From Comamonadaceae bacterium (GTDB lineage Bacteria; Pseudomonadota; Gammaproteobacteria; Burkholderiales; Burkholderiaceae_C): a stretch of DNA of 64,000 nucleotides. The notes beneath the pieces were generated by a model. That model was not told the DNA's origin. It made no database searches and saw nothing but the letters and a program-made list of their open reading frames with translations. Made by a program: the position numbers and the translations under genes. The stretch covers positions 124,001 to 188,000 of the forward strand of contig CANCER010000001.1 of assembly GCA_947375135.1 (NCBI GenBank), read 5' to 3'. Below, in pieces: positions 1-10,013 of the stretch; position 1 is the first letter of the stretch, and every line of letters begins with the position of its first letter.

Positions 1-628
1 CCACCAGCAGGTTTTCGAAGTCGGGGATGAGCTTGACCGCGCTCTCGGCGCCAAAGTCCACATAGGCCTCGTCGATGATGACGACAGACCCGCGGTTGTG
101 TTCCAGCAGCTCGCGCAGTTGGCTCAGCGGCAAGGCGATGCCCGTAGGCGCATTGGGGTTGGGCAACACGATGCCGCCGTTAGGCACCTTGTAATCCGCC
201 ACATCCACTTCAAAGCCTGCGGTCAAGGGCACCTGGGTGTAGTCAATGCCGTACAGACCGCACCACACCGGATAAAAGCTGTAGCTGATGTCCGGGTACA
301 GAATCGGCAGCGCGTGCTTGAGCAAGCCCATGAAGGCATGGCCCAGCACCTCGTCAGAGCCATTGCCCAGAAACACCTGGTCTGCGCCCAAGCCGAAATG
401 CGTGGCAATCGCGCCCTTGAGTGCCGTGCCATTCGGATCCGGGTACAGGCGCAGCTTCTCGTTCACGCCATCACGAATGGCCTGCAAAGCGCGCAGCGAA
501 GGCGGATAGGGGCACTCGTTGGTGTTGAGCTTGACCCAACCGTCGGTTTGCGGCTGCTCGCCCGGCACATAGGCCTTGAGCTGGTCTATGCCCGTGCTCC
601 AGAAAGGAGATGTCTTTATTCCGTTCAT
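1..628 (-). CDS. hisC: Histidinol-phosphate aminotransferase (3' end outside window)
   Basis: Hand translation from CAT at 626-628 gives [48 protein letters not shown]..., typical HisC N-terminus; ATGA overlap with the upstream pyrB stop. Confidence 0.85.
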   Translation of the reverse strand, partial: MNGIKTSPFWSTGIDQLKAYVPGEQPQTDGWVKLNTNECPYPPSLRALQAIRDGVNEKLRLYPDPNGTALKGAIATHFGLGADQVFLGNGSDEVLGHAFMGLLKHALPILYPDISYSFYPVWCGLYGIDYTQVPLTAGFEVDVADYKVPNGGIVLPNPNAPTGIALPLSQLRELLEHNRGSVVIIDEAYVDFGAESAVKLIPDFENLLV

Positions 629-1587
629 GCTTCATTCCCCGCAACAATACTCATTACTGCCATACGCACCGCAATACCAAAGGTCACCTGCGGCAGGATC
701 ACGCTCTGCTGGCCGTCCACCACGGCCGAGTCAATTTCCACCCCGCGGTTGATGGGGCCGGGGTGCATCACGATGGCGTCGGGCTTGGCCAGCTGCAGCT
801 TCTCGGGTGTCAGGCCAAAGCTCTTGAAAAATTCGCTCGTGCTGGGCAGCAGCGCACCGCTCATGCGCTCGTTCTGCAGGCGCAGCATGATGACCACGTC
901 GCAGTCCTTGATGCCCTCTTCCAGCGTGTGGCAAACGCGCACCCCCATCTGCGCCATGTCGGAGGGCACCAGCGTTTTGGGGCCGACCACGCGCACCTCG
1001 GCACAGCCGAGCGTGGTGAGGGCATGGATGTCGGAGCGCGCCACGCGCGAATGCAGCACATCACCGACGATGGCCACCGTAAGGTTGGCAAAGTCTTTCT
1101 TGAAGTGCCGGATGGTGTACATGTCCAGCAGACCCTGTGTCGGGTGGGCGTGGCGCCCGTCTCCGGCGTTGATCACATGGACATGCGGCGCCACATGCTG
1201 GGCAATCAGGTAAGGGGCCCCGGACTCGCCGTGGCGCACGACAAACATGTCGGCGGCCATGGCGGAGAGATTTGCGATGGTGTCCAGCAGCGACTCGCCC
1301 TTGGCCGCGCTGGAGCGCGCGATGTCCAGGTTGATGACGTCAGCCGAGAGCCGCTTCGCCGCAATCTCGAAGGTGGTGCGGGTGCGGGTGCTGTTCTCGA
1401 AGAACAGGTTGAACACACTTTTGCCGCGCAAGAGAGGCACCTTCTTCACCTCGCGGTCGTTCATCGAGACAAAGTTGGTGGCGGTGTCCAGGATGTGGGT
1501 CAGGATGGACTTGGGCAGCCCTTCCACCGACAGCAGGTGGATCAGCTCGCCGTTCTTGTTGAGTTGGGGGTTTCGTTTGTACAACAT
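625..1587 (-). CDS. pyrB: Aspartate carbamoyltransferase catalytic chain
   Basis: [30 protein letters not shown] and [12 protein letters not shown] motifs. Confidence 0.96.
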   Translation of the reverse strand: MLYKRNPQLNKNGELIHLLSVEGLPKSILTHILDTATNFVSMNDREVKKVPLLRGKSVFNLFFENSTRTRTTFEIAAKRLSADVINLDIARSSAAKGESLLDTIANLSAMAADMFVVRHGESGAPYLIAQHVAPHVHVINAGDGRHAHPTQGLLDMYTIRHFKKDFANLTVAIVGDVLHSRVARSDIHALTTLGCAEVRVVGPKTLVPSDMAQMGVRVCHTLEEGIKDCDVVIMLRLQNERMSGALLPSTSEFFKSFGLTPEKLQLAKPDAIVMHPGPINRGVEIDSAVVDGQQSVILPQVTFGIAVRMAVMSIVAGNEA

Positions 1588-1589
1588 GG

Positions 1590-2120
1590 CTAGCCGGCTT
1601 TCACTTCAAAACTAAACACGCCCGCGTCGCTGCGCGCCAAGGCCAGCGACTGCTGCTCGCCCAGTGCCACGCGTGCGGCGGCAAAGTCGGCCTGCACCGG
1701 CAGTTGGCGTCCGCCCCGGTCCACCAGCACCGCCAGCTTGACGCTGGCCGGGCGGCCGTAGTCAAACAGCTCGTTGATCACGGCGCGCAGCGTGCGGCCG
1801 GTGTAGAGCACATCGTCCAGGATCAGGATGTGGGCGCCGTTCACATCAAACGGCAACTGGGTCTGCGCGCTGCTGGCCAGGCCGCGCTTGGCAAAGTCGT
1901 CGCGGTGCATGGCCGAGGAAATCACGCCCGGTTTGCCGCTCAGGTTCAGGTCGCGCTGCAAGCGCTCCACCAACCAGGCGCCGCCGGAGGTAATGCCCAC
2001 CAGTCTGGTATCGGCTCGGCACAGCATCTGCACGCCGCGCAGCAGCTCTTGGTAGAGCGCCTCGGCATCTAAAAACAAAGCGCCGATTGTCGCGGCGCCG
2101 GGATGTGCGTCCTTGTCCAT
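1590..2120 (-). CDS. pyrR: PyrR bifunctional regulator / uracil phosphoribosyltransferase
   Basis: PRPP motif [21 protein letters not shown]; adjacent to pyrB. Confidence 0.93.
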   Translation of the reverse strand: MDKDAHPGAATIGALFLDAEALYQELLRGVQMLCRADTRLVGITSGGAWLVERLQRDLNLSGKPGVISSAMHRDDFAKRGLASSAQTQLPFDVNGAHILILDDVLYTGRTLRAVINELFDYGRPASVKLAVLVDRGGRQLPVQADFAAARVALGEQQSLALARSDAGVFSFEVKAG

Positions 2121-2545
2121 TACAGACTCCTTAAAAATTGTTCGAGGATGATGCAGGCCGATGCCGCATCGGCATCCTTGGCGCCGCTGGCCAGGGCCTC
2201 GGTGGTGCTGTAGCGCTCGTCCACCTCAAACACCGGCAGCTTGAAGCGGCCATGCAACTGGCGGCCGAACTTCCTGGCGCGCGCCGTGTTTTCGTGGGCG
2301 GCACCGTCCGGGTGGTAGGGCACGCCGATGACGATGGCATCGGGCTGCCACTCTTTGATCTGCTTTTCAATAAGCACAAAGCGCGCGTCGCCCTGCGCAT
2401 GCACCGAGCCCTGTGGCTGCGCCGTGCCCATCAGGCGGTTGCCCACAGCCACGCCGGTGCGTTTTTCGCCATAGTCAAAGGCGATGAAGGTGGTAAGTGT
2501 GGCGGGAACGGTCACGGGTACGCTGTCGCCGGCTGGGGCGCTCAT
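2120..2545 (-). CDS. ruvX: Holliday junction resolvase-like protein RuvX/YqgF
   Basis: FDYGEKRTGVAVGN and VDERYSTTEA motifs. Confidence 0.93.
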   Translation of the reverse strand: MSAPAGDSVPVTVPATLTTFIAFDYGEKRTGVAVGNRLMGTAQPQGSVHAQGDARFVLIEKQIKEWQPDAIVIGVPYHPDGAAHENTARARKFGRQLHGRFKLPVFEVDERYSTTEALASGAKDADAASACIILEQFLRSL

Positions 2546-3141
2546 GCGTGCCCGATCTGGCTGGAAATCATCCAGGACTGCAGGCCCAGCAGGCTCAGCG
2601 CGCGCTCGTAACGCTCGGCCACCGGGGTGTCAAAAATCACTTCGCGGGTGGCGTCCACCGTCAGCCAGCTGTTTTCGCCCAGTTCGGACTCCAGTTGCCC
2701 CTCGCCCCAGGCGGAGTAGCCCAGCGTGATCAACACCTTTTGCGGGCCGCCGCCGCCGGCCAGGGCTTCGAGCACGTCTTTGGAGGTGGTCATTTCCAGC
2801 CCGCCGGGAATGCGCATGGTGGAGGCATACAGCGCCTCGCTGTGGTTGTCAGCGCCGACAAACAGGGACTCGTGCAGCACAAAGCCGCGCTCGGTCTGCA
2901 CCGGGCCACCCTGAAATACCGGCGTATCGGACAGGTCAGCGCGCTTGAGGCCCAGCTCCACCTTGCCGAACAAGGCGGGCAGCAGCATATCGGCCGGTTT
3001 GTTGATGACCAGGCCCAGGGCGCCGCGCGGTGTGTGCTCGCACACATAGACCACGCTTTTGCCGAACAGGGCATCTTCCAGACCCGGCATGGCGATCAGA
3101 AAGTGGTTGGTGAGATTGATGGGTGCAGAATCGCCGGTCAT
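2542..3141 (-). CDS. yqgE: UPF0301 (YqgE/AlgH) family protein
   Basis: NHFLIAMPGLEDALFGKSVVYVCEHTPRGALGLVINKP; next to ruvX. Confidence 0.92.
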   Translation of the reverse strand: MTGDSAPINLTNHFLIAMPGLEDALFGKSVVYVCEHTPRGALGLVINKPADMLLPALFGKVELGLKRADLSDTPVFQGGPVQTERGFVLHESLFVGADNHSEALYASTMRIPGGLEMTTSKDVLEALAGGGGPQKVLITLGYSAWGEGQLESELGENSWLTVDATREVIFDTPVAERYERALSLLGLQSWMISSQIGHA

Positions 3142-3162
3142 GTCTTCATTTTAGCGGCTCGT

Positions 3163-4626
3163 ATGCAATCAACTTATTCACTCGGACTGGTCTGGCTGCG
3201 GCGCGACCTGCGCCTGCAAGATAACCCGGCTTTGGCCGCTGCGCTGGCGCAATGCACACGCGTTCTGTGCGTTTTTGTGTACGACAAGGCGATTCTGGAC
3301 ACCCTGCCGCGCCAGGACCGGCGCGTGGAATTCATCCACGCCTCGCTGCTGGAAGTGGACGCCGGCGTGCGGGCTGCGGCCGGTGATGCGGCAGCAGGCC
3401 TGATCGTGCGGCACGGGCTAGCCCAAGACGAGATTCCCGCACTGGCACAAGCGCTCGGAGTGCAGGCCGTATTTGCCGCCAAAGACTATGAACCGCAGGC
3501 CCTGCAGCGCGACGCGCTTGTGCGTCAGGCCTTGCAGGCCCAGGGCATCGCCTTTGTGCAAATGAAGGACCATGTGGTTCTGGAGGAGCGCGAGCTGCTC
3601 ACGCAGACCGGCAAGCCCTATGGCGTGTTCACGCCCTATCTGCGTGCCTGGCTGGCCAAGCTGGGGCCCTCGCCGCTGCCGGTGCACACATTGCCTGCGC
3701 ACTGCCCGCAACTGGCAGCACGTCCGGCACCCTACGCCACCGACCTGCCCACGCTGCAGGACATTGGCTTCGAGCCCACCAACCTCAAGACCCTGGCCAT
3801 TCCCACCGGCATGTCGGGCGCTGCTGCCCTGCTGCAGGACTTTGTGGAGCGCATGGACCGCTACGACGAAACGCGCAACTTCCCCGCCGTCAAAGGCCCG
3901 AGCTACCTGGGCGTGCATTTGCGCTTTGGCACCGTGTCCATCCGCCACCTGGTGAACCTGGCGCGTCAACATGTGGCACAGGGCAGCGCAGGCGCGCAAA
4001 CCTGGCTGGCCGAGCTGGTGTGGCGCGACTTTTATGTGCAGATTCTGGCCAACTTCCCGCGCGTGGCCACCGGCGCCTTCAAGCCGGAATATGACGCGAT
4101 TCAATGGGAAGAAGGCGACACCGCCGAAGACCTGTTTGACGCCTGGTGCAAGGGGCGCACCGGTTACCCGCTGGTGGACGCCGCCATGGCCCAGCTGAAC
4201 CAGACCGGCTATATGCACAACCGCCTGCGCATGGTGGCCGGCAGTTTTCTGGTCAAACACCTGGGGCTGGACTGGCGCTGGGGCGAGCGCTACTTTGCCC
4301 AACAGCTGAACGACTTTGACCTGTCAGCCAACAACGGCGGCTGGCAGTGGGTGAGCTCCAGCGGCTGCGATGCCCAGCCCTACTTCCGCATCTTCAACCC
4401 CATCACCCAGAGTGAAAAGTTCGACGCCCAGGGCAAGTTCATCAAGCGCTACCTGCCGGCCCTCAAAGGCTTGAGCGACAAGTCCATCCACGCGCCCTGG
4501 GCGGCCAAGCCGCTGGAGTTGCAGGCCGCCGGCATCACACTGGGGGTGGACTACCCGCTGCCGGTGGTCGACCATGCCAGGGCGCGGGCGCGCACGCTGC
4601 TGCGCTACGGGGTGGTGAAGAAGTAG
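3163..4626 (+). CDS. phrB: Deoxyribodipyrimidine photolyase
   Basis: LVWLRRDLRLQDNPAL start; ELVWRDFYVQI, MHNRLRMVAGSFLVKHL, DFDLSANNGGWQW motifs; start at internal ATG of ORF 2497..4626. Confidence 0.94.
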   Translation: MQSTYSLGLVWLRRDLRLQDNPALAAALAQCTRVLCVFVYDKAILDTLPRQDRRVEFIHASLLEVDAGVRAAAGDAAAGLIVRHGLAQDEIPALAQALGVQAVFAAKDYEPQALQRDALVRQALQAQGIAFVQMKDHVVLEERELLTQTGKPYGVFTPYLRAWLAKLGPSPLPVHTLPAHCPQLAARPAPYATDLPTLQDIGFEPTNLKTLAIPTGMSGAAALLQDFVERMDRYDETRNFPAVKGPSYLGVHLRFGTVSIRHLVNLARQHVAQGSAGAQTWLAELVWRDFYVQILANFPRVATGAFKPEYDAIQWEEGDTAEDLFDAWCKGRTGYPLVDAAMAQLNQTGYMHNRLRMVAGSFLVKHLGLDWRWGERYFAQQLNDFDLSANNGGWQWVSSSGCDAQPYFRIFNPITQSEKFDAQGKFIKRYLPALKGLSDKSIHAPWAAKPLELQAAGITLGVDYPLPVVDHARARARTLLRYGVVKK

Positions 4627-4718
4627 ACGCTGAGGCAGCGGGTGGAAATAGCGTCCGGGTTGGCCACTTGATATCGGATTGCACCAAACGGGGCTCAGCG
4701 CCTCTTAGGCTGGCCCCA

Positions 4719-4752
4719 TGAAACGGGGGGGCATAGCCCCCGTTTCATTTTT
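4719..4752 (+). terminator. Rho-independent terminator after phrB
   Basis: tgaaacggggg-ggcatag-cccccgtttca followed by a T run. Confidence 0.7.
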
Positions 4753-4865
4753 CACTCACGGGTCTTTTTGTTCTCCTCGGGCTTGAACGGCCGGTTGAGC
4801 CAGTTAGCGAGCTTGAAAAAGACCAGCAGGGCGAAAAGCAAGATAACGGGCAATGCAGATTTCAT
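4752..4865 (-). CDS. 37-aa single-span membrane protein downstream of pucC
   Basis: MKSALPVILLFALLVFFKLANWLNRPFKPEENKKTRE; strong SD AAGGAGA before ATG. Confidence 0.65.
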   Translation of the reverse strand: MKSALPVILLFALLVFFKLANWLNRPFKPEENKKTRE

Positions 4866-4921
4866 GGTGTCTCCTTGGGGTTGGGGTTGCTTGGGTATTT
4901 CACATGATTCGCGCCGGGCCA

Positions 4922-6313
4922 TCAAGCCCCGCGCGTGCGGCCTGGCCTCAGCAACGGGAACATGGCCACCAGAGTGGCGCACAGCAGCAACACTTCGAGG
5001 CTGTACACGCTGTGGTAGCCGGTGGCGGAATCGGTGGCATGGGCCACGGTGTCGCGCAGCACGCCACCACAGGCCATGGCCAGACCGGCACAGGTGGCCT
5101 GTACCGCGCCCCAGGCGCCCAAGGCAAGGCCGGCCTGGTCTTTGGGGGCCAGATTCATGGTGGCCGTCAGGGTGCCGTGGCCGAACATGCCCGCGCCCTG
5201 CCCGATCAAAAAGGTACCCACCGCAAACAAGGGAGCAGACAACAGGGGCGCCGAGCCGATCACGGCCAAAAACGCAGGGATGCCCGTGCCCACGCCCAGC
5301 GCCGCCATGCGAAACGGGTCCATGCCGCGACCGAGTGCGCGCGAGGCCCAGGCAAAACCGGTCAGACCGCCAAAGGCCAGGGTGGCGGTGAGTGTGGTGG
5401 TGGCCGACACACTGAGGTGCAAAATTTCGCCGCCAAAGGGCTCCAGCAAAACGTCCTCCATGGAGAACGCCATGGTGCCCACGCCCAGCACCAGCAGGCG
5501 CCGCACCGCATGACCACCGCTGCAAAACAGCTTCCAGGATTCCTGAAAGCTGGCGTCGGCCTGCTGCGCGGCCCGGCGCGCATGACCGCGCGCCTCCTGC
5601 TTCCACAGCGCCACCACGTTCAGCACCAGGGTGGTCAGCGCCGCACCTTGTATCACCTGGACCAGGCGTGCCGGGCTGTAGTCGGCCAGCAGTTGTCCAA
5701 AAAAGAATGCGCTGCAAATCATGCCCACCAGCAGCATGACGCACATCAGACCCACCACCTGCGGGCGGGACTGGGGGGCAGCGAGATCCGTGGCCAGTGC
5801 CAAGCCCACGGTCTGCGTGGTGTGCAGGCCCGCGCCCACCAGCAAAAAGGCCACGCCGGCACCCAGATGGCCTATCCAGGCCGGCGCTTGTGCCGCCTGG
5901 CCGCCGCCGGCCAGCACCAGGAGCGCAAACGGCATGATGGCAAAGCCGCCGAACTGCAGCATGGTGCCCATCCAGATATAAGGCACGCGCCGCCAGCCCA
6001 AGGCGGAACTGTGCTGGTCGGACTTGAAGCCGATCAGGGCGCGCAAGGGCGCAAAGAAAAGAGGAAGCCCCACCATCACCGAGACCAGCGCCGTGGGCAC
6101 CTTGAGCTCGACAATCATGACGCGGTTGAGTGTGCCCACCAGCAGCACAATGGCTATGCCAACCGACACCTGGAACAAAGACAAACGCAACAGTCGCGAC
6201 AGCGGCAACGCGGCCGTGGCCACATCGGCGAACGGCAAAAAGCGCGGACCCACAGAGGCCCAGGCATGCACGAGTTTGCGGCTGAGGGAGTTCATGGCAA
6301 CAGGTCCGGGCAA
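4922..6313 (-). CDS. pucC: BCD-family MFS transporter, PucC/LhaA-like light-harvesting assembly factor
   Basis: SLFQVSVGIAIVLLVGTLNRVMIVEL...ALIGFKSDQHSSALGWRRVPYIW, PucC family pattern; follows pucBA. Confidence 0.9.
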   Translation of the reverse strand: MPGPVAMNSLSRKLVHAWASVGPRFLPFADVATAALPLSRLLRLSLFQVSVGIAIVLLVGTLNRVMIVELKVPTALVSVMVGLPLFFAPLRALIGFKSDQHSSALGWRRVPYIWMGTMLQFGGFAIMPFALLVLAGGGQAAQAPAWIGHLGAGVAFLLVGAGLHTTQTVGLALATDLAAPQSRPQVVGLMCVMLLVGMICSAFFFGQLLADYSPARLVQVIQGAALTTLVLNVVALWKQEARGHARRAAQQADASFQESWKLFCSGGHAVRRLLVLGVGTMAFSMEDVLLEPFGGEILHLSVSATTTLTATLAFGGLTGFAWASRALGRGMDPFRMAALGVGTGIPAFLAVIGSAPLLSAPLFAVGTFLIGQGAGMFGHGTLTATMNLAPKDQAGLALGAWGAVQATCAGLAMACGGVLRDTVAHATDSATGYHSVYSLEVLLLCATLVAMFPLLRPGRTRGA

Positions 6314-6359
6314 GAGGACCTAAGCCTTGCGGCTTGGGTCACTGCTTGCCCTGAAGGGA

Positions 6360-6575
6360 CTACTTTTTCACCGGGGCTTCTACCGCAGGGGGAGCTGCGG
6401 TAGCCATGGCGACCACGGCAGGCTTGCCTGCACCGCCATTCAGAAAGCCTTTGACCCAGGTGGTGTTGCTCACGATAGCGAGGTGAACACTGAATGAGGC
6501 AACGGCGACTGCGCCCAGAAACACCGGGATGCCCACGGCCGGATTGACCACCGTCCAAATTTTTCCGTAAATCAT
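6360..6575 (-). CDS. pucA: LH2 alpha polypeptide
   Basis: MIYGKIWTVVNPAVGIPVFLG...VHLAIVSNTTW with His31; 71 aa. Confidence 0.95.
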   Translation of the reverse strand: MIYGKIWTVVNPAVGIPVFLGAVAVASFSVHLAIVSNTTWVKGFLNGGAGKPAVVAMATAAPPAVEAPVKK

Positions 6576-6585
6576 GTGCAGTCTC

Positions 6586-6735
6586 CTATTTCAGCCAGGG
6601 TGAATAGATATAGGCCAGCAGATGGGCGAACGCGGCAATCATGCCGAATATCTGCGTACCCTGGATGAGATGCCGATGGATCTCCTCCGACTCAGCCACG
6701 GTAAGACCCGTTGGCCCCACTTTTTCGTCAGCCAT
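6586..6735 (-). CDS. pucB: LH2 beta polypeptide
   Basis: MADEKVGPTGLTVAESEEIHRHLIQGTQIFGMIAAFAHLLAYIYSPWLK, typical LH beta. Confidence 0.95.
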   Translation of the reverse strand: MADEKVGPTGLTVAESEEIHRHLIQGTQIFGMIAAFAHLLAYIYSPWLK

Positions 6736-6825
6736 AGTTTTTTCTCCTTGCAAGACGATCACTACGTGCACAACCCGCACGGTGGGTATCGGCGGCCCCA
6801 ATGGCCACAAATTCTTTTCTTCGCA

Positions 6826-7760
6826 TCACGTCCGCCGGGGCATGCGCCAGGGCAGCATGGCGCGCACCACAGGCGAGACCAGCCGGGGGATGGAGAGCGA
6901 TTCGTGGAAGCTGGTGACGGTCTCCCCCAGCAATTCACTTTTCAACAGCGCACGCTGGTAGAACGGTGTGTCTTCCAGCTGTTCATGGATATGCACCGGT
7001 GCGTCGCTGCGCATGCCCCGCGCCAAGCGCCACCGGGTGGGTGCCAGTGCGTGCCGGGGTGGCGCTGCGAAGGGCTGCACAGAGCCGTCGGTGCCGAAGC
7101 GCAAAGCCAGCATGCGTTCGCTGCGATCGGGGTACTGCATGTCGTAGAGCACCGTCGTGCTGCCGTCACGCATGCGGCTGCGGGACCAGTCCCAGGAATG
7201 GAAGGCGCGCTCGATGGGCTCTTCGCCTTCGTTGGAATCCAGATAGGCGTCTCCGCTCCAGCGCTGGGCCGGTGCATCCAGCGCCACTTCAATGCGTGCC
7301 GAAGGCGCCAGCGGGCCCCAGCGGTGTTTGGCAGCGGCGTCCAGCGGGGTGCTGAAATCAAACAGGCGCTGCGGCTCCAACCGGATGTGCCCGCGTATGC
7401 GCTGCGGGATGGGCACGCACACTTCGTCAATCTGAACCTGCAGTGCCTGGCCGTCCCAGTGCATCTGGCTCGGACCTATGTCAAAGCGGGTGGCGTCGCG
7501 GTGGCACAGGCGCCGCCCGCGTTCGGTCATGCTCCAGCGGCGGGCATTGCGGCTGTAAAGCGCCACATTCAGGCAGCAAAAGTTGTCAGGGTCCACACCC
7601 GGCCTGCTGCGCCCCCAGGCGTAGTACGGTGAGAAGACGCTGCCCACAAAAGCAATCATGGTGAGCCCCAGCGTGCCGTCATCGCTGACGGCATCGACGT
7701 ACCACCAGAGGTACCCGCCGGGCGCAACCGCCTGGTCGAAGCAAGGTGCTCCAGCACGGC
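6826..7760 (-). CDS. crtC: Carotenoid 1,2-hydratase (hydroxyneurosporene synthase); start uncertain
   Basis: FDQAVAPGGYLWWYVDAVSDDGTLGLTMIAFVGSVFSPYYAWGR; overlaps the crtD 3' end, exact start not resolvable. Confidence 0.88.
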
Positions 7761-9224
7761 TTCGGCCGCCAGACGTCCCGACAGGGCTGCCATCGGCACG
7801 CCAGGCCCCGGATGGGTGCTGCCACCCGCCAGGTACAGCCCCGGTATCGGGCAGACAGCGCCCGGACGTGAAAAGATGCTCAGCCATCCGTGTGTCGCCT
7901 GTCCATACAAAGCCCCTCCCGTTGCGGGAAACCGTTGGTGAAATTGCTGTGGCGTGGTGAGCACCGTGCGCGCGGGCTCCAGCTCCACCTCCAGGCCGCA
8001 GTGGCGCAGCCATTCAAAACTGGTCTGCTGGCAGCGCTCAATCGCTTGCGCGCTTAGGCTCGCAGAGGCGGTATCGCCCACGGCAGGGGCGTTGACCAGG
8101 CACAGCAGGCGCTCGCGCCCTGCAGGCAAGGTACCTGCCCCGCGGTCTTGTGCGCACACATAGACGGTGGGCTCCTGCGGCAAACGCGCGCGGGTAAAAA
8201 TGTCCTCAAACTCACGGGCGTAGTGCGGACCGAAAAACAGGTTGTGCCGGTCCAGCGGGCGACCCCGGGTGTGCGTCAGCACGGACCAGGTCAGGGCCGA
8301 GAGCGAGCGCTGTTTGCGCGCCGCAGGCACCGCAGCGCGGGCCGGCTGGCCCAGCAGGCCTTGGCGCAAAGCGGCCGCATCGCCGTTGAACACCACCAGG
8401 TCGGCACGCAGGGCGTCGCCCGACTCGAGGCGCACGCCGCTGGCCTGGCCATGGGTCATCAGAATTTCCTGGCAGTGGCTGTTGAAGCGGAACTGCACGC
8501 CGCGCTGCACGCACAGGCGCTCCAGGCATTGGGCCAGCGCCACCATGCCGCCCTGCACTGCCCACACCCCATCCATCTCGACCTGCGTGATGAGGCTGAG
8601 TGTGGCGGGTGCCTGCCAGGGCGAAGAGCCGGTGTAGGTGGCGTAGCGGCCAAAAAGCTGCTGCAGGCGCGGGTCGGTGAAATGACGCTCCATGCTGCGC
8701 CACAGCGTGCGCAGGGGCCCTACGCCTGTGAGCAGTGCCAAACCACGCGGCCCCAGGCGCGCCATGAAGCGCGGCACAGTGGTCAGGCCCGACCGGATGA
8801 AGGGTGCTTCCAGCTCCCGGTAGAGCGCGCGGGTGGTGACGCAAAATTGATGAAACCGCGCAGCCTCTTGCGCCCCGGCAAAGGCTTCTACTGCGGCCTG
8901 CGTGGCTTGCGGGTCGGCAAACAAATCCAGTGCACTGCCGTCGCCCCAGAAGTGGCGTGCCAGCACCGGCAAGCGGTGCAGTTGCAGTTCGCTATCCAGA
9001 TCGGCACCCACCATCTGCAGCAGTTCGTCAAACACCCAGCGCATGGTAAATACCGTGGGCCCGGCGTCTATGGCCTGGCCGTCAATGTGCTCGGCGCGCA
9101 GCTTGCCGCCGGCCCGGGCGGAACGCTCCACCACCGTGACCGCGACGCCGGCATGGGCCAGGCGCAGGGCTGAAACCAAGCCGGCCATGCCCGCGCCCAC
9201 AATGATTGCGCGGGGTTCAGCCAT
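7656..9224 (-). CDS. crtD: Methoxyneurosporene dehydrogenase (phytoene desaturase family)
   Basis: MAEPRAIIVGAGMAGLVSALRLAHAGVAVTVVERSARAGGK; AGPTVFTMRWVFDELL; C-terminal PGLYLAGGSTHPGPGVPMAALSGRLAAE. Confidence 0.92.
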   Translation of the reverse strand: MAEPRAIIVGAGMAGLVSALRLAHAGVAVTVVERSARAGGKLRAEHIDGQAIDAGPTVFTMRWVFDELLQMVGADLDSELQLHRLPVLARHFWGDGSALDLFADPQATQAAVEAFAGAQEAARFHQFCVTTRALYRELEAPFIRSGLTTVPRFMARLGPRGLALLTGVGPLRTLWRSMERHFTDPRLQQLFGRYATYTGSSPWQAPATLSLITQVEMDGVWAVQGGMVALAQCLERLCVQRGVQFRFNSHCQEILMTHGQASGVRLESGDALRADLVVFNGDAAALRQGLLGQPARAAVPAARKQRSLSALTWSVLTHTRGRPLDRHNLFFGPHYAREFEDIFTRARLPQEPTVYVCAQDRGAGTLPAGRERLLCLVNAPAVGDTASASLSAQAIERCQQTSFEWLRHCGLEVELEPARTVLTTPQQFHQRFPATGGALYGQATHGWLSIFSRPGAVCPIPGLYLAGGSTHPGPGVPMAALSGRLAAEAVLEHLASTRRLRPAGTSGGTSMPSAMTARWGSP

Positions 9225-9990
9225 GGGCCGCCTCGCCATAGTGGCGCCCGCACCAGGTACCCGACATGCTGCGCACGCGCAAGCGCGCGAACATGGACTC
9301 TGAAAAAAAGTCGTGCTTTGTTGCAGCTGCAATGGCCTGGCGGTGCGCGCCTTGGTGGGCGTAGGCCACCAGGGCTGTGGTGTCGTCCCAGACGCTGAAA
9401 GTGCATTGGCGCACCAGCGGTGCCTCGCCCAAGCCCATAGCCAACCGGCAGCCTGCGGCCTGTCCCAGGTCCGCCTGCGCCGGTGGCGCATAGCGCCAGA
9501 AGGCCAGCGCCTTGGCCGGACGGATGGAGCCCCGTGTGAGGGCCGCTACCGGCATGCCGCCAGGCACGTCGGCCTCGCCTGGCGCCGGGGGGGCGCCGTT
9601 CAGGCACGCCTCGGGTGTGATGCCCCAGCTCTGCTGGTCCCACTGTCCACGGATGGCGGTGACCGCCAGCGTGCCCAGCCAATGCTCCCGCGCACGGGCC
9701 ACAAACGCCTGCAGCACCGGCCCCTTGCAGCAGGCCTGCGCATTGCGTTCATCGTCAAACACCAGCACCAGCCCCTGGTGCGTGGAACTGGGCCGCAAGC
9801 CGAAGCCGCCACCGTGGCCGCTGCCCATGATCTTCACAAACTGCAAGCCGGCAACACCCCGGAACCCGGCACTGCCCTGCGCCAGCCGCAACCAGCCCCA
9901 ACCCCGGTGCGGAGCTGCAAAGTCCAGCAGCAACACCACGACCACACCGGACAGCACGGCGGCAGTCTGGACGTGGGCGGCAGTGTTCAT
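9217..9990 (-). CDS. crtA: Spheroidene monooxygenase
   Basis: FVKIMGSGHGGGFGLRPSSTHQGLVLVFDD...GGMPVAALTRGSIRP; operon position. Confidence 0.88.
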   Translation of the reverse strand: MNTAAHVQTAAVLSGVVVVLLLDFAAPHRGWGWLRLAQGSAGFRGVAGLQFVKIMGSGHGGGFGLRPSSTHQGLVLVFDDERNAQACCKGPVLQAFVARAREHWLGTLAVTAIRGQWDQQSWGITPEACLNGAPPAPGEADVPGGMPVAALTRGSIRPAKALAFWRYAPPAQADLGQAAGCRLAMGLGEAPLVRQCTFSVWDDTTALVAYAHQGAHRQAIAAATKHDFFSESMFARLRVRSMSGTWCGRHYGEAAHG

Positions 9991-10013
9991 GGCGGGCACG
10001 CTGCTGTTGCCAA

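Noticed and set aside
4853-6403. 516-aa plus-strand ORF rich in H/Q/G
   Set aside because: Antisense to pucC, composition typical of a reverse-frame artefact
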